From: Chloroflexota bacterium
GTDB taxonomy: Bacteria > Chloroflexota > Ktedonobacteria > Ktedonobacterales > JACDGC01
NCBI GenBank assembly: GCA_021778805.1
Contig: JAJYBV010000030.1
Span: 1-34,453, forward strand
Direction of reading: 5' to 3'
Length of the DNA stretch: 34,453 nt
Shown here: positions 1 through 6,235 of the stretch, in pieces
How the letters are laid out: each line of letters starts with the position of its first letter
How positions within the stretch are numbered: position 1 is the first letter of the stretch
Made by a program: the position numbers and the translations under genes
Notes under the pieces: generated by a model
What the model was told of the DNA's origin: nothing
Database searches by the model: none
What the model saw: only the letters and a program-made list of their open reading frames with translations

Positions 1-117
1 GCGGACGATCGCTTCGCTGCCCCGAGAAATTATTATCGCGCGGACGATCGCTTCGCTGCCCCGAGAAATTATTATCGCGCGGACGATCGCTTCGCTGCCC
101 GGCGAGGTCATTGTCGC
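1..117 (-). repeat. 39-bp in-frame tandem repeat, about 3 copies, cut by the window edge
   Basis: The block at 1-39 is repeated exactly at 40-78 and again, with divergence, at 79-117. The period is a multiple of three. On the minus strand it encodes a 13-residue unit, GQRSDRPRDNNFS, inside the partial gene that starts at 370. The inner copy is the diverged one, and the copies nearest the edge are identical. The array may continue beyond the window. Confidence 0.95.
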
Positions 118-370
118 GGGGATGTTCTCCATTATTATTAGCAGAAGTTGCCGGTTGTACTGGTTTTTGTGGCGCTTCCGCCGGTACATGGTGAGATTCT
201 TCCGAAGTTTTCATCGAACTGCCGGTATCCGGATTACTTTCCGTTGGCGGAGTTTTTGTTTGCTGTGTTGCTTTTGCAGTTCGCGGACGGCGTGCGGGCG
301 GCTGTGTATCGGTTGTGGTAGCCGCCGATTTTTCCTGTTCAGAACCCTGATCTGATGAATTGGTTGTCAT
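1..370 (-). CDS. Partial protein with disordered repeat-rich N-terminus; possibly translation initiation factor IF-2
   Basis: On the minus strand an ATG at 370 opens a frame that stays open to the window edge (about 123 codons). It begins MTTNSSDQGSEQEK and is rich in T, P, Q, S, N and charged residues. It then enters the Arg/Asp/Asn-rich 13-residue repeats. No folded domain is reached, so the product cannot be identified from its own sequence. A GGGGGA stretch lies about 10 nt upstream of the ATG. Context favours IF-2: the gene follows nusA and ylxR in the same direction, the usual nusA-ylxR-infB order, and IF-2 often has a long disordered N-terminus. The other main candidate is a transcription termination factor Rho with an Arg/Asn/Asp-rich N-terminal extension, as seen in several high-GC and Chloroflexi lineages. 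The reading frame is well supported; the identity is not. Confidence 0.6.
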   Translation of the reverse strand, partial: MTTNSSDQGSEQEKSAATTTDTQPPARRPRTAKATQQTKTPPTESNPDTGSSMKTSEESHHVPAEAPQKPVQPATSANNNGEHPRDNDLAGQRSDRPRDNNFSGQRSDRPRDNNFSGQRSDRP

Positions 371-425
371 GAAAAGCTTGTTTCCCCCAAAAAATGCGCA
401 AGTGGTTGATGTTAAACAAAGTGAT

Positions 426-457
426 AAAAAAAGCCAGGAAACTTCAAAAAAGTTCCT
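426..457 (-). terminator. Hairpin followed by T7, minus strand
   Basis: The minus strand reads AGGAACTT, an AT-rich loop, then AAGTTTCCT (one bulge), GGC and seven T. It lies about 55 nt upstream of the ATG at 370. It could end the nusA-ylxR transcript, or act as a leader attenuator for the partial gene, whose promoter candidate lies upstream of it. Confidence 0.55.
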
Positions 458-736
458 TAGCTTGGAAGTGTGTGTCGCACGCTATTGCGCATAATGAAAG
501 GCTTCTGCCTAATCGCACAGGGCGCTGGTTACGCTAGCATAGGCTCACGCTCCACAAACATTGGCATTGGTGTCTCCTGAAAAATGCAATAAACACAAGT
601 ATGCAGTAAAAAGCAGCTTTACGCATTGCGCAAAGCAGGAATAAGCGGATATATTCCTTAAAAATCTATCAAATAGAAGAAGATAGATGAATGTGTGAAA
701 GCAAATAGGAGACAAAAGTAACACTCTACAGTGAAT

Positions 737-766
737 AGTATACCGCCATTTATGAGTTAACTGCAA
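737..766 (-). promoter_or_regulatory. Sigma70-like promoter, TTGCAG-18-TATACT
   Basis: The -35 is at 761-766 and the -10 at 737-742, read on the minus strand. The same -10 hexamer TATACT recurs at the nusA leader promoters and the kinase promoter. It would drive the partial gene at 370 with a leader of about 360 nt. Confidence 0.45.
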
Positions 767-952
767 GTATTTGCCATTCATCCTACAAATTCGGGACGAA
801 TATCCACAAAAAATAGTTTTGCAGCATTACCCACAAGGCGATTCATTTGGAATGGATCGTGAAAAAATCGTAACTACTCAGGGGAGCCTGACAAGATCAG
901 CGAAGACAGCCAAGATATACAGAACGCATAAGATGCAACGACTTTGATGCGC

Positions 953-1033
953 GGTGTTTGTTTATAAAAAGATATTTGGGGATACCCCAAGCCCCACGCA
1001 AGGGGCATCCGCCCCTTACGAATTCCTGGCTTA
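953..1033 (+). repeat. Dispersed repeat, copy A, about 80 bp
   Basis: This copy is closely similar to 4866-4946. Shared elements in order are a TTTGT-TATAAAAAG block, the perfect hairpin TTGGGG-ATA-CCCCAA (976-990), then CCCC-CGCAA-GGGC, GCCCCTTACG and a GGCTT-ATG end. Its right end coincides with the stop codon of the minus-strand ylxR, so it has either inserted at, or supplies, the gene's 3' end. I see no ORF or transposase; a MITE- or REP-like element is likely. Confidence 0.75.
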
Positions 1034-1351
1034 TGTTTCAGCGGGCAGCGTTTGCAAAAACTCATTGAGCCGCGCGAGATCTTCGGGCGGAATTTGTGCA
1101 ATTTCAAATTCACTCAACAGTTTTTTACCTTTTAAAGCAATTTCCCAACACGAACGTTTTGCGCACAAATACGCGCCGCGGCCGGATTTTTTGCCACCTG
1201 GGTCTAGCTCTACAGCGCCGGTGGGGGTATGTGTTACCCGCAGCAGTTCTCGTTTAGATTTCGTGGTTTTACATGCAATGCAAGTTCGCATGGGAATATG
1301 TTTTTGTTTCACCGGTTTATGTTTTTTCTGCGGTGTATCGGCTTGCGACAT
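1031..1351 (-). CDS. ylxR: YlxR/RnpM family RNA-binding protein (DUF448)
   Basis: The 106-aa product carries the YlxR signature: [18 protein letters not shown] near residues 22-39, then [12 protein letters not shown] and a second Cys (CAKRSCWE) about 10 residues on. The family is a small RNA-binding protein encoded between nusA and infB; in Firmicutes it modulates RNase P. The N-terminus adds a Lys-rich extension of about 20 residues. It lies 32 nt downstream of nusA on the same strand and is almost certainly co-transcribed with it. The stop codon sits at the border of the dispersed repeat, so the last few residues could be element-derived. The usual next gene, infB, does not follow directly. 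Confidence 0.9.
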   Translation of the reverse strand: MSQADTPQKKHKPVKQKHIPMRTCIACKTTKSKRELLRVTHTPTGAVELDPGGKKSGRGAYLCAKRSCWEIALKGKKLLSEFEIAQIPPEDLARLNEFLQTLPAET

Positions 1352-1383
1352 TATTTCAGCCTTCCATTCTGCAAAATCGCAAT

Positions 1384-2412
1384 TTATTCCGCTTTGGAAA
1401 TAACAATGCGCCAGCCAGTTAGTTTATTAGCTAACCGAGCATTTTGCCCATCTTTGCCAATAGCCAGCGATAGCTGCGAAGCGGGAACTATCACCTTAGC
1501 TAATTTTTCATTAGGCTCTAAATCAATGTGAATTGGCCGGGCCGGACTTAAGGCATTTCCAACAAAAATAGCCGGATCGCTATTCCACGGAATAATATCT
1601 ACTTTTTCGCCATTGAGTTCAGAAACAATACTGTTTATTCTGGCGCCACGCACACCAACACAAGCGCCAACGGCGTCTAAGCCATCTTGGCGAGATTTTA
1701 CGGCGACTTTAGAGCGATTTCCTGCATCTCTGACAATACCTTTTATTTCGACGAGACCATTAACAATTTCAGGAACTTCTTGTTCAAACAATCTTTTTAC
1801 TAAATTGATATGAATACGCGAAACAATAGCCAAAGGCGGCCGGCCGTTCATTTTCTTAATTTCCGAAACATACACACGGATGCGCATTTGCGGCTTATAT
1901 TTATCTAAGGAAGACATTTCCTTGGCGGGTAGTATTCCCTCTAATTTATCTAACTGCACCAAAAAGCCGTCATCATCATTGGGCCGCAGAATCGTGGCTA
2001 CCACCATTTCATTAACGCGATCCTGATATTGCTCATACAAATACACATGTTCTGCCTCACGAATTCGTTGCAGAATGATTTGGCTGGCGCTGCGCACAGG
2101 AATACGTTCTAATAATTCGGGGGTTTCTACCTGCATAAACTCACCAAGCGCGGCGTTTAATTTAATACGCTGCGCCTCGGCAAGTGAAATTTCTTTCGCA
2201 GAATCCTCAACTTGCGCAACAACACGTTTTCGCACAAGCATGTGAACTTCACCGACTTTATCTACAGTGATGGTTGTGTCATCTGTAGAAGTTCGCATAG
2301 ACCTGCGGTAAACATCTAATAGCGCTCTACTGACTGTTTCTATAACCAGTTCGCGGGGGAGACCGCGTTCCGCAATCAGCTCCGCGATTGCTGTTTTGTA
2401 ATTGCTAGGCAT
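1384..2412 (-). CDS. nusA: Transcription termination/antitermination factor NusA
   Basis: The 342-aa product has the standard short NusA architecture: an N-terminal RNA-polymerase-binding domain (about 1-125), an S1 domain (about 130-200), KH1 with [12 protein letters not shown] and [12 protein letters not shown], and KH2 with [18 protein letters not shown] near the C-terminus. The acidic repeats of proteobacterial NusA are absent, as in most other bacteria. NusA binds RNA polymerase and nascent RNA and controls pausing, intrinsic termination and antitermination. The gene heads a nusA-ylxR unit. No rimP lies upstream, where many bacteria have it. The ATG at 2412 has only a weak purine-rich region (GCGAAAAGA) ahead of it. 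It follows a long leader with several hairpins, which fits the known autogenous control of nusA operons by attenuation, although that remains an inference here. Confidence 0.97.
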   Translation of the reverse strand: MPSNYKTAIAELIAERGLPRELVIETVSRALLDVYRRSMRTSTDDTTITVDKVGEVHMLVRKRVVAQVEDSAKEISLAEAQRIKLNAALGEFMQVETPELLERIPVRSASQIILQRIREAEHVYLYEQYQDRVNEMVVATILRPNDDDGFLVQLDKLEGILPAKEMSSLDKYKPQMRIRVYVSEIKKMNGRPPLAIVSRIHINLVKRLFEQEVPEIVNGLVEIKGIVRDAGNRSKVAVKSRQDGLDAVGACVGVRGARINSIVSELNGEKVDIIPWNSDPAIFVGNALSPARPIHIDLEPNEKLAKVIVPASQLSLAIGKDGQNARLANKLTGWRIVISKAE

Positions 2413-2432
2413 AAATCTTTTCGCACGACCAT

Positions 2433-2470
2433 AAAAACCGAATGACTATGCGCATTGGCAATGCATTCGG
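2433..2470 (-). terminator. Terminator-like hairpin just upstream of the nusA start
   Basis: On the minus strand CCGAATG pairs with CATTCGG across a loop that itself contains GCATTG-CC-AATGC, and is followed by TTTTT. The T-run ends about 20 nt before the nusA ATG. This is the position expected of an attenuator, not of an upstream gene's terminator. Confidence 0.5.
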
Positions 2471-2513
2471 CGCGGTACATGCCCCCCCTTCCATGTTGAA
2501 AAGACAAAATTTT

Positions 2514-2544
2514 GCCTGCTCAAATGTATAGAAACTGAGCAGGC
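2514..2544. terminator. Hairpin in the nusA leader, 9-bp stem
   Basis: GCCTGCTCA (2514-2522) pairs with TGAGCAGGC (2536-2544). Five T follow on the plus strand (CCTTTTTC), while on the minus strand the stem is followed by AAAATTTTG. It may be a terminator for plus-strand antisense transcription or a structural element of the nusA leader. Confidence 0.45.
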
Positions 2545-2560
2545 CCTTTTTCTGTGCATA

Positions 2561-2597
2561 ACAAAACGAAAAGTGGGCTGCATAAACCCACTTTTCG
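2561..2597 (-). terminator. Strong hairpin with 11-bp stem and T-run in the nusA leader
   Basis: CGAAAAGTGGG (2587-2597 on the minus strand) pairs perfectly with CCCACTTTTCG (2567-2577), followed by TTTTGTT. It would end a transcript of roughly 280-400 nt begun at the promoters at 2856-2884 or 2962-2990, so it defines a possible small RNA. It would need read-through for nusA expression from those promoters. Confidence 0.6.
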
Positions 2598-2619
2598 CAT
2601 CGATTTCATGTATACTCTT

Positions 2620-2851
2620 TTGACACTCTGCATAGGCGAAAGCCAAAGCAGATTCCTGGTTCAGCCAGCGGGCTTACCATCAGGACTCACGCCCTACTGC
2701 CAGCGGCCCCTCTGTCCCCAAGCGTTACGCCAGTGCAAGACTGGCCTGTTTCCGTATGCCCTACGGTACCGCAAGGAGAATGCTTCATGAAGTCGCATCC
2801 TCCGGTAGGAGGATATGGCTTCGGCTTGCGCCTCTTTTCGCCAGACTTCAT
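2620..2851 (-). ncRNA. Structured RNA-like block resembling TnpB omega RNA / IS200-IS605 right end
   Basis: On the minus strand the block contains many local stems: ATGAAGTC/GACTTCAT enclosing GGC-GCAA-GCC and ATCCTCC-TACC-GGAGGAT, then CCGTA/TACGG and GCCAGT/ACTGGC. It continues GTAACGCTTGGGGACAG, GGCGTGAGTCC, GGTAAGCCC, CCAGGAATC and a final hairpin TCTGC-GGCTTTCGCC-GCAGA (2627-2652). From memory, that order resembles the 3' end of tnpB genes of IS200/IS605 elements, where the omega RNA scaffold is encoded. An in-frame 54-codon ORF (2851 to 2687) containing GTVGHTETGQSC could be a TnpB C-terminal remnant. No tnpB body or tnpA is present. I considered RNase P, SRP, tmRNA and riboswitches and found no hallmark of any. 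The structure is visible; the identity is tentative. Confidence 0.35.
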
Positions 2852-2855
2852 CCTA

Positions 2856-2884
2856 AGTATACCACAGATTCAGCCAGAAAACAA
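2856..2884 (-). promoter_or_regulatory. Sigma70-like promoter P2 of nusA leader, TTGTTT-17-TATACT
   Basis: The -10 is at 2856-2861 and the -35 at 2879-2884 on the minus strand, with a 17-bp spacer. Transcription would begin near 2849, at the 5' edge of the structured block. The sequence GTGGTATACTT is shared exactly with the promoter at 2962-2990. Confidence 0.55.
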
Positions 2885-2961
2885 CCTCTGGCTCAAGCCA
2901 ACGCAAGCCCTTGCATCCGCATGGGCTAAAGCCACAGCGGCTTTACGGGCTTTTTGTAAAA

Positions 2962-2990
2962 AGTATACCACATATTTTTAGGAACCGCAA
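2962..2990 (-). promoter_or_regulatory. Sigma70-like promoter P1 of nusA leader, TTGCGG-17-TATACT
   Basis: The -10 is at 2962-2967 and the -35 at 2985-2990 on the minus strand, with a 17-bp spacer. It lies directly downstream of the kinase gene's 3' end, so the kinase and nusA need not share a transcript. Confidence 0.5.
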
Positions 2991-3034
2991 CTGTTTTCAG
3001 TACGAATTGGAAAAATTTTCCATACGCCTCAATT

Positions 3035-4441
3035 TTAGAAAAATTTACCCTGTAACAGTTCAATCACTAAAAATATTGTTTCGCTAATACCTAAGATGGA
3101 AAGAATAATTGCTGTTATTGCCCGGCCAAAACCGTAGCGGGCGCCTCGCGAATTGATGATATTGGAAATTGCCATTCCGGCGGTAACAATACCAAAAAAG
3201 CCTAAAAACATCCCTATAACCGGAACAAATGAAAACGCCCCAAATAGAACCGACGCTGAAGCAAAACCACTCATTTTCCGCACGATTTTTCTTTTAGGCG
3301 CTTTTTCCGGCTCTGATGGCAACGCTTGCAGCATATTGACGGAAGCAGCCTGAACACTAACATTTTCTGTGGGCGGAATTTGCGGCGCCGGCGCGGCGTC
3401 TTGCGGAATAATTTGGGTATCCGCCTGCGCGCTTTTGGCGCTGCCGCTGCCACCGGTGGGAACTGTGGCGCTATACACATTATTAGATAGTATGGCTCCG
3501 CATTTGCTGCAATATAAGCCATCCGGAGGATTTTCCATGCGGCAATTCGGGCAAACCTGTGCGGCAGTTTTTCCGGCTTTTTTTTGCCGGCGCTCCACAA
3601 GCGTATCGATGCTTCGTTTCATTTCTGCGGGGGTTTTATAGCGATTGGCGGCGTTCATTTGCATCGCTTTCATCACAATATCATCCGCATCTCTAGATAT
3701 TTTAGGCCAATGTTGGCTTGGCTTTAACATCTCTTTCTGATGAGCGCTCATTAATTCTGCGCGTTCAATGGATTCCAGCGGCTGCCTGCCGGTAAGTGTG
3801 TAATATAGGGTTGCGCCAATTGCGTATACATCGGTGGTTTCGCTAGATTTCCCATCTTTAGCGCATTGTTCCAGCGGCGCATATCCGGGGGTATATGCTT
3901 GCGCCGCGCGCAGCGTTTTGCTTTCGGGGTCGTGGTAGAGTTTTGCAAGCCCTAAATCTAACAGCACGGGTTCGCCATTAGCGCGCAATTTAATATTTGC
4001 CGGCTTAATATCTCTGTGCAAAATATTGTGATCATGCAGAATTTGCACCCCTTGACAAACAGAGGAAATTATTTTCAGCGCTTTATCTTCCGGAATCGGT
4101 GTTTTTTTGTTGTGAAAATAATCTATCTGCAAATCTTCAATGCTAGGGCCGTCAATAAACTCCATGACTAAATAAAATCGTTTGTTTTCTTCAAATTTAT
4201 CAATGGCGCGAACAACATAAGGCGAATTGATATTGAGCAGTACATCCGCTTCAAGAAAAAACTGCTTTCTGGTGTCTTCGTCATTAAAATAGGCTTCCTT
4301 CAGCGCAACTACTTGATTAAATTGCTTATCTTGCGCCTTATAAATATTCCCAAATCCACCCTGATTAATCAATTTAAGAATGTTATATCGATTATTCAGA
4401 TCAAAACGATCTGGTAAAGGATCCATCGAAGAATCATTCAT
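3035..4441 (-). CDS. Membrane-anchored Ser/Thr protein kinase with zinc ribbon
   Basis: This is a Hanks-type kinase. From the chosen ATG: glycine loop NQGGFGNIYKAQD (26-38), ATP-binding Lys48 in VALK, catalytic HRDIKPAN (142-149), DLG in place of DFG (162-164), and GYAPLEQ in the activation segment. A zinc ribbon follows (CPNC at 297-300, CSKC at 311-314), then a Pro/Ala/Gln-rich linker and two or three hydrophobic segments from about residue 395 to the end, of DUF4190 type. The kinase domain should face the cytoplasm. The ATG at 4441 is preferred over a GTG at 4459 because GGAG lies 8 nt upstream of the ATG and the six extra residues are unremarkable. All catalytic residues are present, so activity is expected. 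The substrate is unknown. The divergent neighbour is a site-2-type protease. Confidence 0.92.
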   Translation of the reverse strand: MNDSSMDPLPDRFDLNNRYNILKLINQGGFGNIYKAQDKQFNQVVALKEAYFNDEDTRKQFFLEADVLLNINSPYVVRAIDKFEENKRFYLVMEFIDGPSIEDLQIDYFHNKKTPIPEDKALKIISSVCQGVQILHDHNILHRDIKPANIKLRANGEPVLLDLGLAKLYHDPESKTLRAAQAYTPGYAPLEQCAKDGKSSETTDVYAIGATLYYTLTGRQPLESIERAELMSAHQKEMLKPSQHWPKISRDADDIVMKAMQMNAANRYKTPAEMKRSIDTLVERRQKKAGKTAAQVCPNCRMENPPDGLYCSKCGAILSNNVYSATVPTGGSGSAKSAQADTQIIPQDAAPAPQIPPTENVSVQAASVNMLQALPSEPEKAPKRKIVRKMSGFASASVLFGAFSFVPVIGMFLGFFGIVTAGMAISNIINSRGARYGFGRAITAIILSILGISETIFLVIELLQGKFF

Positions 4442-4587
4442 ACTATCAACTCCAAACACCGCTTAAGCGCTGTTATTCCCGCTTGCGCAACGAAAAATAA
4501 ATAATAATCCAAAACTCCGCTGCTATTTGGGCGGCGGATTCATACATGGTAAAGCAATTTTTAATCGACAAAATATGCTTACACAAA

Positions 4588-4615
4588 AGTATAGCATACT
4601 TGTCGCCGACTGCAA
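4588..4615 (-). promoter_or_regulatory. Sigma70-like promoter of the kinase, TTGCAG-16-TATACT
   Basis: The -35 is at 4610-4615 and the -10 at 4588-4593 on the minus strand. Its hexamers are identical to those of the promoter at 737-766. It would give a leader of about 140 nt before the ATG at 4441. Confidence 0.5.
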
Positions 4616-4802
4616 ATAAGTTATGGCAAAAATCAGATATTTTTGACTATTACCAGTTCCGCCAAGCGGTGTTTTTGCCACAAAATTCCGCTTTTTTATA
4701 TTGCATACACAGCAATTTTGTAAAAACAACAGTTACTGTTCGGGTGGGTATTGGCAAGATCTGCATAAAGCAAAAGATACAGCGCGGCACTGATAGCAGC
4801 AA

Positions 4803-4823
4803 GGGCGACCGCAAGGGTCGCCC
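4803..4823. repeat. REP-like palindrome GGGCGACC-GCAAG-GGTCGCCC
   Basis: A perfect 8-bp stem closes a short loop containing GCAA and is followed by CCTAC. The form matches intergenic REP-like palindromes (GGGCGACC...GGTCGCCCCTAC) that recur in many environmental bacterial genomes. It lies 40 bp before dispersed repeat copy B, in the gap between the divergent kinase and protease genes. Confidence 0.6.
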
Positions 4824-4865
4824 CTACCGGATTGCATGGCCTCATGTGTACCGTGCAGGGTTTCA

Positions 4866-4946
4866 TTTGTATATAAAAAGGTATTTGGGGATACCCCAAT
4901 CCCCGCGCAAAGGGCAGGCGCCGCCCCTTACGTATCCCGGCTTTAT
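4866..4946 (+). repeat. Dispersed repeat, copy B, about 80 bp
   Basis: This is the second copy of the element at 953-1033, with the hairpin TTGGGG-ATA-CCCCAA at 4885-4899 followed by CCCC-GCGCAA-GGGC, GCCCCTTACG and GGCTTTATG. The 670-bp gap 4442-5131 otherwise holds promoters and a T-rich tract near 4970-4987; I see no gene in it. Confidence 0.75.
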
Positions 4947-5032
4947 GATTGCGCGTCATGCTCTGAGCATTTTTTTCTTTTTTTTTGCGGATTTGCCTGT
5001 TAACATATACGGCCGCTAACATGGCGTTTAAG

Positions 5033-5062
5033 TTGCTTAATGATTAAAATTAACAGTATAGT
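5033..5062 (+). promoter_or_regulatory. Sigma70-like promoter, TTGCTT-18-TATAGT
   Basis: The -35 is at 5033-5038 and the -10 at 5057-5062, with an AT-rich spacer. It would start transcription about 60 nt upstream of the protease ATG at 5132. Confidence 0.45.
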
Positions 5063-5131
5063 TTATGTATAAACGGAACCCGCTCTTATCGTATTACTTG
5101 CTTTTCGCAACGGAATGGATGTATTAAAAAA

Positions 5132-6007
5132 ATGACGAGTGGCGATCAAAATCCCTATGATGTCTCAACATCAGAACACACTGCAATAAATTCTTCCAAA
5201 ATCAGTGGCGCCCCAACCTATCCATCTCCTGAATTCTACACACAATTAAATGCGCAGGAAACGAACCCTGCTACGGCGCTTTCGGCAAATTTGCCCGAAG
5301 ATTTGCCGTCGGTACAACAAATTGGGGAAACTCCAACGAACATTTTTTGGTTTATTGCTTCGGCGGGAGTCAGTATAGTTGCATGGTCAGTATTTTTTCG
5401 CTCAGCGGCGCTGGGACTTGGTATTGTGCTTTTAACATTAGTTCATGAATTAGGGCATTACGCAGTTATCAAAGCAAAAGGACTTCCGGCAAAACTTCCC
5501 ATATTTATTCCGCTTTTAGGCGCTTTTGTTAATATGCTGAAATTACCCGAAAATGTTTTAGATGAAGCGGAAATAGCCATTGCCGGCCCAATTGCAGGCG
5601 CCGCGGCATCTGCTGTATGCTTAGTAGTTTTTGAATATACGAATGTTCAACTTTGGCTTATTTTAGCGTATTTCGGATTCTTCATTAACGCACTGAATTT
5701 GGCGCCAATTAATCCGCTGGATGGCGGCAGAATCGCCGGCGCAATAAATAGGTGGCTGTGGCCAATAGGTGTGGTAGTAACCGGTTGGCTGTTTTATACT
5801 TCGCATTATAATTTACTATATGGCGCAATTTTACTACTTGGTATACTCGAATTAGTCTTAAATTTTAGCAACGCCCGCAAGGATCCCTATTACCAAATAA
5901 GCGCTTTCGCGCGTTCCATAATGACAATATCCTATGTCGGTTTAATAATACTGCTGATATATGGCATATTTTTTACTCAATCTATGCTGCCATTCAGACT
6001 GCTTTAA
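5132..6007 (+). CDS. Site-2-protease-type M50 family zinc metallopeptidase
   Basis: The 291-aa integral membrane protein carries the HExxH motif in VHELGHYAVIK (His105, Glu106, His109) and the distal NPLDGGR motif (194-200, Asp197 as third zinc ligand), the pair that defines S2P/M50 intramembrane proteases. The first 65 residues are polar and low-complexity and may be disordered in the cytoplasm. About six hydrophobic segments follow. No PDZ or CBS domain is seen. The likely role is cleavage of a membrane-bound substrate such as an anti-sigma factor or a remnant signal peptide, but no anti-sigma gene is nearby. It is divergent from the membrane-anchored kinase, though nothing in the sequence proves a link. 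The Shine-Dalgarno is weak. Confidence 0.9.
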   Translation: MTSGDQNPYDVSTSEHTAINSSKISGAPTYPSPEFYTQLNAQETNPATALSANLPEDLPSVQQIGETPTNIFWFIASAGVSIVAWSVFFRSAALGLGIVLLTLVHELGHYAVIKAKGLPAKLPIFIPLLGAFVNMLKLPENVLDEAEIAIAGPIAGAAASAVCLVVFEYTNVQLWLILAYFGFFINALNLAPINPLDGGRIAGAINRWLWPIGVVVTGWLFYTSHYNLLYGAILLLGILELVLNFSNARKDPYYQISAFARSIMTISYVGLIILLIYGIFFTQSMLPFRLL

Positions 6008-6166
6008 GTGCAATTGCGGCTCTGAGCGATCCAGTAGCGCCTGTTATACATAAACCCGAAAAGCCGCCGTCCCTTGATGGCGGGCAGATAAAAGGTGATA
6101 ACCGTATGAAAAAATTTTGAAATACACCATAAAAAATAGGCTGAACTAACGGAAATTGCTTTTTTT

Positions 6167-6196
6167 TTGAAACCTTGCTGCTATCTGCGCTATGAT
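6167..6196 (+). promoter_or_regulatory. Sigma70-like promoter of the MMPL gene, TTGAAA-18-TATGAT
   Basis: The -35 is at 6167-6172 and the -10 at 6191-6196. The first T of the -35 is also the TTG codon at which an over-long reading of the downstream gene would begin. The promoter therefore supports the internal ATG at 6236 as the true start, with a leader of about 33 nt. Confidence 0.5.
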
Positions 6197-6235
6197 TTTG
6201 CTAGAAGACATTTTAAGAAACGGATCATTATCAGC

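Larger units (their letters stand above)
371..1030. other. Long intergenic stretch between ylxR and the partial gene
   Basis: I see no convincing gene in this 660-bp stretch. It holds a minus-strand promoter (737-766), an attenuator-like hairpin (426-457) and a dispersed repeat ending at the ylxR stop codon (953-1033). A 78-codon minus-strand frame at 545-781 has no recognisable domain, and its composition is rich in Cys, Leu and aromatic residues. Such a gap is unusual because ylxR and infB are normally tightly linked. Confidence 0.6.

Noticed and set aside
1-117. Tandem repeats at the left edge as a CRISPR array
   Set aside because: Units are contiguous with no spacers, keep a 39-bp in-frame period and extend an open coding frame.
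545-781. 78-codon minus-strand frame in the gap after ylxR
   Set aside because: It has no ribosome site and no domain. Its composition is rich in Cys, Leu and aromatics as expected of non-coding AT-rich DNA, and the promoter at 737-766 lies inside it.
2620-2851. RNase P RNA, tmRNA, SRP RNA or a known riboswitch
   Set aside because: The hallmark conserved strings (GAGGAAAGTCC, GGTTCGACAGG, GGAAGGAAGCAGC, B12 and FMN boxes) are absent on both strands.
4546-5019. 157-codon plus-strand frame between kinase and protease
   Set aside because: It runs through the REP palindrome and the dispersed repeat and merely translates them (GDRKGRPYR). It has no ribosome site and mixed composition.
6167-6235. 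TTG start for the MMPL gene
   Set aside because: The TTG is the first triplet of a good -35 box (TTGAAA) and lies upstream of the predicted transcription start.
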